27,254 nt of DNA from the NCBI GenBank assembly GCA_030640255.1, contig DAOWJS010000099.1, positions 1 to 27,254 of the forward strand, read 5' to 3'. The DNA is from Dehalococcoidales bacterium. GTDB taxonomy: Bacteria; Chloroflexota; Dehalococcoidia; Dehalococcoidales; GCA-2688105. This document shows positions 1-6,342 of the stretch, one piece after another (within the stretch, counting starts at the first letter, position 1; the number at the start of each line of letters is the position of its first letter). The notes beneath the pieces are model-generated. The model ran no database searches and had not been told where the DNA came from. It saw only the letters and a program-made list of their open reading frames with translations. Position numbers and translations under genes: made by a program.

Positions 1-2
1 AG

Positions 3-335
3 CCGACAGAGGTTCACCCCAAAGAGGCAGTAACCATCGTTGCATCTGTGGTTAATACCGGTGGTACAGAAGGCAGCTACAGTGTAGTGTTAAAGATAAA
101 CGGTGTGAAGGAAGCCGAGAAGACGGTAACCATTGCTGCTGGTGAGAGCCAGGATGTTAGTTTCAGCGTAATCAAAGAAGAGGTTGGCAGCTACGCTGCT
201 AGTGTGGATGGGCTGAGCGGTAGTTTTACCGTAGCAGCACCACCAGTCAACTGGCCTCTCATTGGTGGAATTATAGCCGGGGTGGTAATAGTGGTGGTGT
301 TGCTTATCTCCGTAGTTAGAAGAGAGAAGATTTGA
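3..335 (+). CDS. C-terminal end of a secreted CARDB-like domain protein with a C-terminal membrane anchor (5' truncated)
   Basis: The frame is open from the window edge, so only the last ~110 residues are seen and the true start lies upstream. The visible part looks like one CARDB/Ig-like beta-sandwich: an NTGGTEGSY turn, a KINGVKEAEKTVTI strand, an AAGESQDVSF strand and a GSYAASVDGLSGSFTV strand. A PP linker and a ~20-residue hydrophobic segment (IGGIIAGVVIVVVLLISVV) follow, ending in the basic tail RREKI. This is the usual architecture of extracellular surface proteins anchored by one C-terminal helix. Such domains mediate adhesion or act as spacers; the specific role cannot be read from this fragment. 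The gene converges on the small minus-strand gene at 354-566, with no clear terminator between them. Confidence 0.7.
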   Translation, partial: PTEVHPKEAVTIVASVVNTGGTEGSYSVVLKINGVKEAEKTVTIAAGESQDVSFSVIKEEVGSYAASVDGLSGSFTVAAPPVNWPLIGGIIAGVVIVVVLLISVVRREKI

Positions 336-353
336 GGCTCTGTATACTACAAT

Positions 354-566
354 CTAGGTATAAACTGCCACCACCACTGCCTCTTTGGGGTTATGCTCAT
401 CAAAGAATATAACTGCTACCTTCCTACCCAGAGCCATTTCTGCCGCCGGCAGGTTTCTCGCCACAGGAGTACCCTCCAGATAAACCTTGTAGCTGCCAGT
501 AAGCTGGATAGTGGCGGTGTAGTCACCAGAGTTGAAACTTTTTAGTATCGCTTTCCTCAAGCTCAT
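354..566 (-). CDS. Small 70-aa protein of unknown function
   Basis: I do not recognise the family. The ATG at 566 follows an AGGAGG-type Shine-Dalgarno sequence about ten bases upstream, which makes this more than a random ORF. The protein starts MSLRKAILKSF and looks all-beta: an alternating YTATIQLTGSYKVYL segment, a middle segment (PVARNLPAAEMALGRK) and two hydrophobic strands (VAVIFFDE, AVVVAVYT). There is no signal peptide, membrane helix or cysteine. A compact beta-barrel or phage-structural-like fold is conceivable but unproven. It is isolated, with the hairpin-repeat cluster upstream and the convergent surface-protein gene downstream. Its HNPKEAV codons share a 16-nt inverted match with the HPKEAV codons of the neighbouring gene. 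Confidence 0.55.
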   Translation of the reverse strand: MSLRKAILKSFNSGDYTATIQLTGSYKVYLEGTPVARNLPAAEMALGRKVAVIFFDEHNPKEAVVVAVYT

Positions 567-600
567 TTTTTCTAGTCCTCCTATATTTATTTAGCAACCT

Positions 601-960
601 ACCCCCTTTATCCCCCTCCCTTGGTAAGGGAGGGGGAATCGTTTTTTAGAGGGGCGAAGCCCCTCTCTTACCTACACTCCTCCGTCTCTTATTGAAAGGT
701 TGTTTAGTAAGGGGATTAAAAGGGGCGAATAGGGGGTCCCTGCAAAAATTTATTTTTGTGGGGTAAAAAGCCCCTTTAAGAAGTTCTCTTCCCTCTCCCC
801 TTCAAAGGAGAGTCAAAGAGAGGCGAAGCCTCTCTTATATAACTAATTCCCCCTCCCTTATGAAGGGAGGGGGATAAAAGGGGGTGGGTTGTTAAACAAT
901 CTTTTATTAAGGGAAAGGGGTCAGGGGGATAGGTTGCCAAACAATCTCCTGGTAAGGAGT
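601..960. repeat. Cluster of GC-rich hairpin repeats
   Basis: This gene-free stretch carries at least five near-perfect hairpins. They are 612-636 (CCCCCTCCC/GGGAGGGGG), 648-666 (AGAGGGGC-GAA-GCCCCTCT), 793-812 (CTCTCC/GGAGAG), 817-835 (AGAGAGGC-GAA-GCCTCTCT) and 849-873 (CCCCCTCCC/GGGAGGGGG). Near-repeats of GTTGTTAAACAATC lie at about 889 and 933, with a reverse-oriented relative near 697. The same words recur at 8190-8285. No ORF with coding character is present. It looks like a nested array of a dispersed palindromic element, comparable in style to REP/MITE-like repeats. Confidence 0.75.
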
Positions 961-989
961 TTGCATTAATACACTAATCACCCTATAAT
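961..989 (+). promoter_or_regulatory. Sigma70-type promoter of the nfeD gene
   Basis: TTGCAT (961-966) and a perfect TATAAT (984-989) are separated by 17 nt. The predicted transcript starts near 996, leaving a very short leader before the ATG at 1009, which lacks a strong Shine-Dalgarno sequence. Confidence 0.6.
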
Positions 990-1008
990 CAGTCTTAGAG
1001 AGCTGATT

Positions 1009-2313
1009 ATGCCGAGAATCATGCGCATTCTATTACTACTGGGCTTATTAACTTTCGCCTCTACAGCCATTGAGGCTCAGGCGGCTACACCCCGGATTGA
1101 TGTGCTTCAGGTCAAAGGAACCATTAACCCCGTCCTGGTTGACTATATTGAGAATGGAATTAACCACGCTGAGGAAACCAATGCCGTAGCTTGTATTATC
1201 CAACTGGATACACCCGGCGGTCTGGACACCTCTATGCGTGATATTGTACAAAGTATCGTTAATGCCCGGGTTCCCGTGGTGGTATATGTCTCCCCTTCTG
1301 GAGCTCGAGCTGCCTCGGCTGGTGTGTTCATCACCATGGCCGCCCATGTTGCCGCTATGGCACCAAATACTGCCATCGGGGCGGCTCACCCGGTAGCAAT
1401 AGGCGCTGAGGGCGAAGCCCAGATGTCAGAGACTATGGAAGAGAAGATAGTCAATGATGCCGCCGCCTATATTAGAAGCATTGCTGAGGCTCATGGACGC
1501 AATATGGAATGGGCGGAAAAGGCAGTCAGGGAAAGCGTTTCCGCCACCGAGCAGGAAGCCCTGGAACTTAATGTTATTGATATGGTTGCCCCTGACCTTA
1601 ACGCCCTCATTTCTCACCTTGATGGTTGGCAGGTAACCATGCTGGATGGCAGTGTGGTCAGCCTGCAGACGCAAGGGGCTACCATTAACTACTTTGAGAT
1701 GAGCGTAATTGAAGACTTCCTCTATGCTATAGCTGACCCCAATATTGCCTATATATTGCTAAGTCTGGCCATGCTTGGTATAATGGCCGAAATCTTTAAT
1801 CCCGGGCTTATTTTCCCCGGTATAGTGGGTGGCATTAGCCTGCTACTTGCCTTCTACTCACTGGGAGTGCTGCCGGTAAACTATGCCGGGGTTCTACTCA
1901 TAGTTCTAGCCTTCGGTCTCTTTATCGCTGAGGTACTTACTACCAGCTTTGGTTTATTTACTGCAGGGGGTATAACCTCACTGGTTATCGGCTCCTTAAT
2001 CTTATTTAAGGGGGGGCCATTGTTTCAAATAGACCCATGGCTTGTTGGCACAATCACAATTTGTATTGCTAGCTTTTTTGCCTTTGTAGTTCAACGGGTA
2101 ATAAGAGCCCACCGAAGCCAGGCATCTACAGGCAGAGAAGAACTGGTAGGAAAGACGGCCGTAGTCAAGGAAGCTCTGGAACCTGAGGGAACGATTTTCT
2201 TTAAAGGTGAACGCTGGAAGGCAGTATCAGAAAAGGGACGGATAAAGCCCAGAGATGAAGTGATTATAACCAGGGTTGATGGCTTAAAACTATATGTAAT
2301 CAAAAAGCAATAA
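1009..2313 (+). CDS. nfeD: NfeD-type membrane-bound ClpP-class serine protease
   Basis: This 434-aa protein is the long form of NfeD. It has a signal peptide or N-terminal helix (residues 5-25), a ClpP/crotonase-like protease domain (about 29-200), four to five membrane segments (about 235-365) and a cytoplasmic OB-fold domain (about 370-434). The protease domain has the family's TPGGLDTSM oxyanion strand, Ser103 in AASAG and a probable partner Lys146 in EEKIVNDAAAYI. These match the Ser-Lys dyad known from the archaeal homologue PH1510. Family members cleave membrane-associated substrates, including the C-terminus of the partner stomatin, and are almost always encoded next to a slipin, as here (2663). 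The 3' third lies inside a 336-bp tandem duplication. ATG 1021 is an alternative start. Confidence 0.9.
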   Translation: MPRIMRILLLLGLLTFASTAIEAQAATPRIDVLQVKGTINPVLVDYIENGINHAEETNAVACIIQLDTPGGLDTSMRDIVQSIVNARVPVVVYVSPSGARAASAGVFITMAAHVAAMAPNTAIGAAHPVAIGAEGEAQMSETMEEKIVNDAAAYIRSIAEAHGRNMEWAEKAVRESVSATEQEALELNVIDMVAPDLNALISHLDGWQVTMLDGSVVSLQTQGATINYFEMSVIEDFLYAIADPNIAYILLSLAMLGIMAEIFNPGLIFPGIVGGISLLLAFYSLGVLPVNYAGVLLIVLAFGLFIAEVLTTSFGLFTAGGITSLVIGSLILFKGGPLFQIDPWLVGTITICIASFFAFVVQRVIRAHRSQASTGREELVGKTAVVKEALEPEGTIFFKGERWKAVSEKGRIKPRDEVIITRVDGLKLYVIKKQ

Positions 2314-2681
2314 AGGAGGTAAATAAGTGAGTTTAATTGTTACTAGGGGGTTCCATTGTTTCAAATAGACCCATGGCTGATTGCCATATTTGTAATCGGT
2401 ATTGCTGCTTTCCTTGCCGTCGCCATTATTTGGGGAATTCGAGCCCACCGCCACCAGGTATCCGCTGGCAGAGAAGAGCTGGTAGGAAAGACAGCTGAAG
2501 TCAAGATAGCCCTGGAACCCAAAGGGGTAGTTTTCATTCAGGGCGAACGCTGGAAGGCAGTATCAGAAAAGGGACGGATAAAGCCTGGGGAGGAGGTGGT
2601 CATAACTAAGGTTGAAGGCTTGAAGCTATGGGTAACCAAAAAATAATAAAGGAGGTAAACCAATGAGTCCAATTGCTATCG
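2010..2681 (+). repeat. 336-bp tandem duplication spanning the nfeD 3' end and the slipin start
   Basis: Two head-to-tail units, about 2010-2345 and 2346-2681, align at a constant 336-nt offset. The CCATTGTTTCAAATAGACCC word starts at 2017 and again at 2353. TAAAGGAGGTAAA starts at 2311 and again at 2647. The slipin ATG at 2663 corresponds to a GTG at 2327. The offset is a multiple of three and no indel is needed. The units differ at many positions, so the duplication is not recent. Confidence 0.9.
2356..2646 (+). CDS. Miniature NfeD: one membrane helix plus OB-fold, from a tandem duplication
   Basis: This 96-aa product repeats the last ~95 residues of the upstream NfeD: FQIDPWL, a hydrophobic helix (about residues 9-26), the basic IRAHRH loop, GREELVGKTAEVK and GERWKAVSEKGRIKP. 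It lacks the protease domain, so it resembles the short NfeD class that partners with SPFH proteins. The first usable start is the TTG at 2356, with AGGGGG five bases upstream; an in-frame TAG lies just before. An AAAGGAGGT site at 2312-2320 instead serves a GTG (2327) that runs into a stop after 13 codons; that start is the duplicated slipin start. The reading frame is intact, and many changes are conservative (EALEPEG to IALEPKG, KGER to QGER), which suggests it is expressed and selected. Confidence 0.75.
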   Translation: MFQIDPWLIAIFVIGIAAFLAVAIIWGIRAHRHQVSAGREELVGKTAEVKIALEPKGVVFIQGERWKAVSEKGRIKPGEEVVITKVEGLKLWVTKK

Positions 2682-3445
2682 GCATAATTGTGATAATTTT
2701 GCTCATACTTGTCCCTATGGCGGTCAAAATTGTTGCCGAGTATGAGCGGGGGGTTATTTTCCGCCTGGGGCGGCTAGTTGGAGCCAGAGGTCCCGGCTTA
2801 TTTCTCATCATCCCCTTTGTTGACCGTATGGTGAAGGTAGACTTGCGGGTGGTAACTATGGATGTCCCATCACAAGAGGTAATCACCAAGGACAATGTTA
2901 CCGTCAGGGTAAATGCGGTAGTATATTTCAGGGTGGTTGACCCTGAGGCATCGGTAGTCAAGGTTTTAGACCACATCAGAGCCACCTCACAGATTTCACA
3001 GACTACGCTGCGGAATGTATTGGGGCAATCCGAGCTTGATGAGCTATTGACTGCCAGGGAAAAACTCAATCAGCTACTACAAAAGATAATTGATGAGCAT
3101 ACCGACCCGTGGGGGGTGAAGGTCAGCACGGTAGAGATTAAGGAGGTTGAGCTCGCTGAACAGATGAAGCGGATGATGGCAGCTCAGGCTGAGGCAGAGA
3201 GAGAGAGGCGAGCCAAAATTATCCACGCTGACGGTGAGTTTCAAGCCTCAGAGAAGCTGGCTCAAGCCGGTGAAGTTATTGCCCGGGAGCCAGTTACGCT
3301 ACAGCTTCGCTACCTGCAAACACTGACCGAGATAGCTTCGGAAAGAAATAGCACCGTAATCTTCCCCCTGCCCATTGACCTTATCGGCATGTTTATGAGA
3401 AAAGAGGTGCCAGTCCACTCCTCAGGTAAAGAAACTACCAAATAG
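2663..3445 (+). CDS. Slipin / stomatin-like SPFH-domain membrane protein
   Basis: This 260-aa protein has an N-terminal membrane helix (residues 3-22), then the SPFH/Band-7 domain opening with EYERGVIFRLGRL and GPGLFLIIPFVD. The stomatin signatures VDLRVVTMDVPSQEVITKDN and RATSQISQTTLRNVLGQSEL are present. A charged Ala/Glu-rich coiled-coil segment (about 165-205, AAQAEAERERRAKII) follows, and then a hydrophobic C-terminal stretch ending VIFPLPIDLIGMF, the type of segment NfeD proteases cleave in the archaeal pair. Slipins form oligomeric membrane microdomain scaffolds. The start is firm: ATG with AAAGGAGGT eight bases upstream. It forms an operon with the two NfeD genes. Confidence 0.92.
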   Translation: MSPIAIGIIVIILLILVPMAVKIVAEYERGVIFRLGRLVGARGPGLFLIIPFVDRMVKVDLRVVTMDVPSQEVITKDNVTVRVNAVVYFRVVDPEASVVKVLDHIRATSQISQTTLRNVLGQSELDELLTAREKLNQLLQKIIDEHTDPWGVKVSTVEIKEVELAEQMKRMMAAQAEAERERRAKIIHADGEFQASEKLAQAGEVIAREPVTLQLRYLQTLTEIASERNSTVIFPLPIDLIGMFMRKEVPVHSSGKETTK

Positions 3446-3480
3446 CCACCGGTCAAAAACTAACCTGATAATAGGTGAAA

Positions 3481-3510
3481 CCAGAGCCTGCTCTGGGCGG
3501 TAGGCTCTGG
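3481..3510. terminator. Bidirectional hairpin terminator between slipin and birA
   Basis: CCAGAGCCT (3481-3489) pairs perfectly with AGGCTCTGG (3502-3510) around a 12-nt loop, between two convergent genes. The U-run is weak on the plus strand (AGAAAATAT) and short on the minus strand (TTTCACC), so termination may be partial. Confidence 0.5.
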
Positions 3511-3525
3511 AGAAAATATCCCGGT

Positions 3526-4311
3526 TTAATCACACAGGGTAACATCCCCAGCTACAATTTTAGTCAGACTCCCATCCGGGTGTCGCAATAGGAGGCTGCC
3601 ATCACTGGCTACTGATTCAGCGATGCCTTTACAGTCAACCTCGCCTGACTTTATATGGACTCTTCTCCCCAGGGTTATCAAACTATCCCGCCACTCTTGA
3701 TAAATAGACCCTCCAGTGGGCAACGCCAGGTATAACTTTTCCATTTCAACTAACAAGCACCGTATTAGAGCTAAGCGCGACACATCTCTACCCAGCTCAT
3801 CAGAGAGACTGGTGGCAGCGGGCAGAATCCCGGGAAAATCGGAAAGCTTGAGATTAACATTTACCCCGATGCCTATAATAGTGTAGTTCACGATGCTTCC
3901 CTGCACATTATTTTCAATTAGAATCCCGGATACCTTTCGGCCATTAACCAGAACATCGTTGGGCCATCTAAGCTGTGGCTTTAGACCAGTGACCGCTTCA
4001 ATACTATGAGCCACCGACAGAGATGCCACCATAATAAGGGAAGGTAAATAGACCACACCGGGATAGAGAATAATAGACAACGCCAGGCTGCCCTTGGGCG
4101 ATAGCCAAACCCGTTTTAATCGACCCCTCCCCGCAGTTTGCTCATCGGCAATAACCACCGTCCCGCCTACCGCTCCCCGCTGAGCCTCTTGTTTGGCTAA
4201 CTCATTGGTTGAAGTCACTCTGGGGTGGTAAATAACCCTTTGCCCGATAAAACGGGTCTCCAACTTATCGGTAATAGACGCCGGTGATAAACTATCTTCC
4301 ACCATTCCCAC
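3526..4311 (-). CDS. birA: Biotin--[acetyl-CoA carboxylase] ligase, monofunctional class
   Basis: The enzyme activates biotin with ATP and attaches it to the biotin carboxyl carrier lysine of carboxylases. Visible motifs are STNELAK, the biotinyl-AMP loop GRGRLKRVW (residues 61-69), the LRWPNDV strand and GRKVSGIL with Lys126, then the NYTIIGIGVNVN strand and a small C-terminal SH3-like domain. At 261 aa it lacks the N-terminal helix-turn-helix of E. coli BirA, so it should not act as a repressor. The start could be GTG 4311 or ATG 4305; the AAGGTGGGA just upstream suits the latter. It follows queF on the same strand with a ~100-nt gap and may be co-transcribed. Confidence 0.9.
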   Translation of the reverse strand: MGMVEDSLSPASITDKLETRFIGQRVIYHPRVTSTNELAKQEAQRGAVGGTVVIADEQTAGRGRLKRVWLSPKGSLALSIILYPGVVYLPSLIMVASLSVAHSIEAVTGLKPQLRWPNDVLVNGRKVSGILIENNVQGSIVNYTIIGIGVNVNLKLSDFPGILPAATSLSDELGRDVSRLALIRCLLVEMEKLYLALPTGGSIYQEWRDSLITLGRRVHIKSGEVDCKGIAESVASDGSLLLRHPDGSLTKIVAGDVTLCD

Positions 4312-4413
4312 CTTGACATCCAGTCAATTCTGATAACCCACGAGATAAGCCCAAGAATGGACCTTGCCTAGACTAGTTAGCCGAGAAATTACGGAGTTTT
4401 AGAGCCAATGGGC

Positions 4414-4821
4414 TTAAGACTGCCCCTTCTGGTATCTGGCAACGGCTTTGGTTTTTATTCCGCCCCTCTCCCTGTACTCTGCCTCTACCACCATTGACAC
4501 CGGTTCTAATAGCGGCACTAAATCTTGGAGAATACGGTTCACGGCATGCTCCTGCAATATGCCCACATTCCGATAAGAGGTTAGATAGTATTTCAGGGAT
4601 TTGAGTTCCACCAGAGACTGAGCCGGAATATAGCGTATCACTAATCGGGCAAAATCGGGTAAACCAGTCCAGGGACAAACAAAGGTAAACTCCTCAGTCT
4701 CATAGGCTATTTCAGTGGCTGAGTCAGGGTAGTCAAAGGGAACAGCTTCAAGTACAGCCAGGTCAATTGCCGCTTCCTTCTGAATATCAAACCGCCTTGA
4801 AGCATATTTATCCACTACCAC
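4414..4821 (-). CDS. queF: NADPH-dependent 7-cyano-7-deazaguanine (preQ0) reductase
   Basis: This 135-aa type I (unimodular) QueF reduces preQ0 to preQ1 in queuosine tRNA modification. The catalytic cysteine is Cys49 in FTFVCPWTGLPDFA, with Asp56 in the same motif. The NADPH-binding QueF signature is VELKSLKYY (71-79), and the substrate-binding Glu91-His92 pair lies in LQEHAVN. The length matches Bacillus-type QueF. The start is a GTG at 4821 (a second GTG is two codons in), 15 nt after the jag stop, so it is translated from the yidC-jag transcript. No other queuosine gene is in view. Confidence 0.9.
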   Translation of the reverse strand: MVVDKYASRRFDIQKEAAIDLAVLEAVPFDYPDSATEIAYETEEFTFVCPWTGLPDFARLVIRYIPAQSLVELKSLKYYLTSYRNVGILQEHAVNRILQDLVPLLEPVSMVVEAEYRERGGIKTKAVARYQKGQS

Positions 4822-4836
4822 TTTATATCCGTCCAG

Positions 4837-5481
4837 CTATCTTTCCTTCAATGAAATAACTACCTTACGCCCCTCGCCGACGCCAGTGCTCTGAGTGATA
4901 ACATCAGGGTGGTCAGCCAAAGCCAGGTGGATAATACGCCTCTCGTAAGCTGGCATCGGCTCCAGGATAAATGACACCCCCCTAGTCTTCACCCGCTCCG
5001 CCATACGCCAGGCTAAAGCCTGCAAGGCTTCATAGCGACGTTGTTTATACCCTTCCACATCAATAATTATCGGCACCCATGCCTTCACCTGATAAGCCAC
5101 AATAAGCCTGACCAGATACTGAAGGCAAGCCAGAGTCTGCCCACGCCGCCCAATCAAAATACCCAGGTCGTCACCCTCTATATTAAAGGCAATAGGAACA
5201 GTAGCTCCTTTCTCTCCCTCAACCGAAGCCGTCACCCCCATCATAGTAAGTAACGTCTCTAAGACCTCCCTGGCTTTCTCAGCCACATCATCTCTTTCCT
5301 TAAGTGTAGGCACCAATGGCTCCACCCTAACCCTGGATTCCTCAGCACCCAGACCCAGAATGCCATGCCTACCTTCTTTTAGGACGGTGACCTTTACTTC
5401 TTCTCGGCTGACGCCTAATTGCTCTAAGGCGCTCTGGATAGCCTCGTCCACGGTCTTTCCGCTCATCTCCAAGCTTTTCAT
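4837..5481 (-). CDS. jag: Jag/KhpB RNA-binding protein (SpoIIIJ-associated)
   Basis: This 214-aa cytoplasmic RNA-binding protein has three domains. The Jag-N domain (about 1-50) has the GRHGILGLG turn. A type II KH domain (about 75-150) has the GxxG loop IGRRGQTL. The C-terminal R3H domain carries RRIIH near residue 191. In Gram-positive bacteria its relatives (EloR/KhpB) pair with KhpA and link RNA binding to cell elongation. It is classically encoded right after yidC, as here. ATG 5481 is favoured because AGAAGG lies eight bases upstream; the next Met (codon 6) has a poorly spaced site. This choice makes jag overlap the end of yidC by 113 nt. Confidence 0.92.
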   Translation of the reverse strand: MKSLEMSGKTVDEAIQSALEQLGVSREEVKVTVLKEGRHGILGLGAEESRVRVEPLVPTLKERDDVAEKAREVLETLLTMMGVTASVEGEKGATVPIAFNIEGDDLGILIGRRGQTLACLQYLVRLIVAYQVKAWVPIIIDVEGYKQRRYEALQALAWRMAERVKTRGVSFILEPMPAYERRIIHLALADHPDVITQSTGVGEGRKVVISLKER

Positions 5482-6331
5482 GGGCTAAACCTTCTTCCTG
5501 TGTAGAATCAGCGACCACGATATCAGCACCAACATCAGCCTCAACCGAAGCTACTTCCTCTACTTGAGCAATACGCCTCTTATACTTTTTATCCCTAATA
5601 GCTCGTCTCTCAGCCGCTGGTTTAACTAAGCCTCCCCACCCGGTAACAAAATATTGCATACCAATACTGATAATATTTGATACCGCCCAGTAGAGAGCCA
5701 AACCGCTGGGGAATGATAAGCAAAAGAAACCAAACATCAGCGGCATCATCCACAGCATCATCCGACTCTGCGCTTGTTGCTTGGGGTCAGCGGTTTGAGA
5801 CATTACCATCTTCTGCTGCACCCACATTGTTCCCCCAACCAAAAGGGCTAATATGAGAGTCCTATCCGGTACCGCCAAGTCCAGCCACAAGAAATGACTC
5901 TCCAGGGGCAGCATAGAATACACCACTGGCCAGGAATAAAGGTATCGGGACAGGTTCAGTAAGCCCTCAGGGGTTACCGCTAGAGCCAGCATAATTGACT
6001 GGTAGAGAGCTATCCAAATAGGCATTTGGATGAGCATGGGTAATATGCAACCGGCAGGACTTATGCCCGTTTCCTTATACAGCCTCATCTGCTCCTGAGC
6101 TATTTTTTGCTTATCTTTACCGTGTTTCTTTTGAAGCTCAGCAAGCTTTGGCTGAAGCTCCTGCATCGCCTTAGTGGCATGAAGTTGCTTTAAGGTAAGC
6201 CGCAGCATCAATCCCCGAATAACAATAGTCAGCACAATAATAGCTAGCCCAAAGCTGCTGAATAGATAGTTGGTCATCGCAATGAGGACATTTAATATCG
6301 GCTGCAGAATGATTAGGTCCCATACGTTCAA
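5369..6331 (-). CDS. yidC: Membrane protein insertase YidC (Oxa1/SpoIIIJ type)
   Basis: The insertase folds inner-membrane proteins alone or with SecYEG. At 320 aa it lacks the large periplasmic domain of proteobacterial YidC and has five predicted membrane segments: about 20-45, the hairpin-adjacent helix 115-135, one near 140-150, then 155-175 and 195-225. The hydrophilic-groove arginine is Arg39 in VIRGLMLRL. The cytoplasmic coiled-coil hairpin QELQPKLAELQKKHGKDK is clear. The start is TTG 6331 with GAGGT upstream. The C-terminal tail is long and strongly basic (RRQPRRSKGHRPKRR), as in ribosome-binding Oxa1/YidC2 tails. Its last ~37 codons are read in another frame over the first codons of jag. 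Confidence 0.93.
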   Translation of the reverse strand: MNVWDLIILQPILNVLIAMTNYLFSSFGLAIIVLTIVIRGLMLRLTLKQLHATKAMQELQPKLAELQKKHGKDKQKIAQEQMRLYKETGISPAGCILPMLIQMPIWIALYQSIMLALAVTPEGLLNLSRYLYSWPVVYSMLPLESHFLWLDLAVPDRTLILALLVGGTMWVQQKMVMSQTADPKQQAQSRMMLWMMPLMFGFFCLSFPSGLALYWAVSNIISIGMQYFVTGWGGLVKPAAERRAIRDKKYKRRIAQVEEVASVEADVGADIVVADSTQEEGLAHEKLGDERKDRGRGYPERLRAIRRQPRRSKGHRPKRR

Positions 6332-6342
6332 TGAAATCTACC

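Noticed and set aside
601..960. CRISPR array
   Set aside because: The repeats are hairpins of varied length and orientation without regular spacers, and no cas gene is present.
4346..4416. 8-bp inverted repeat TAAGCCCA/TGGGCTTA between queF and birA as a terminator
   Set aside because: The arms are 55 nt apart, one overlaps the queF stop, and no U-run follows.
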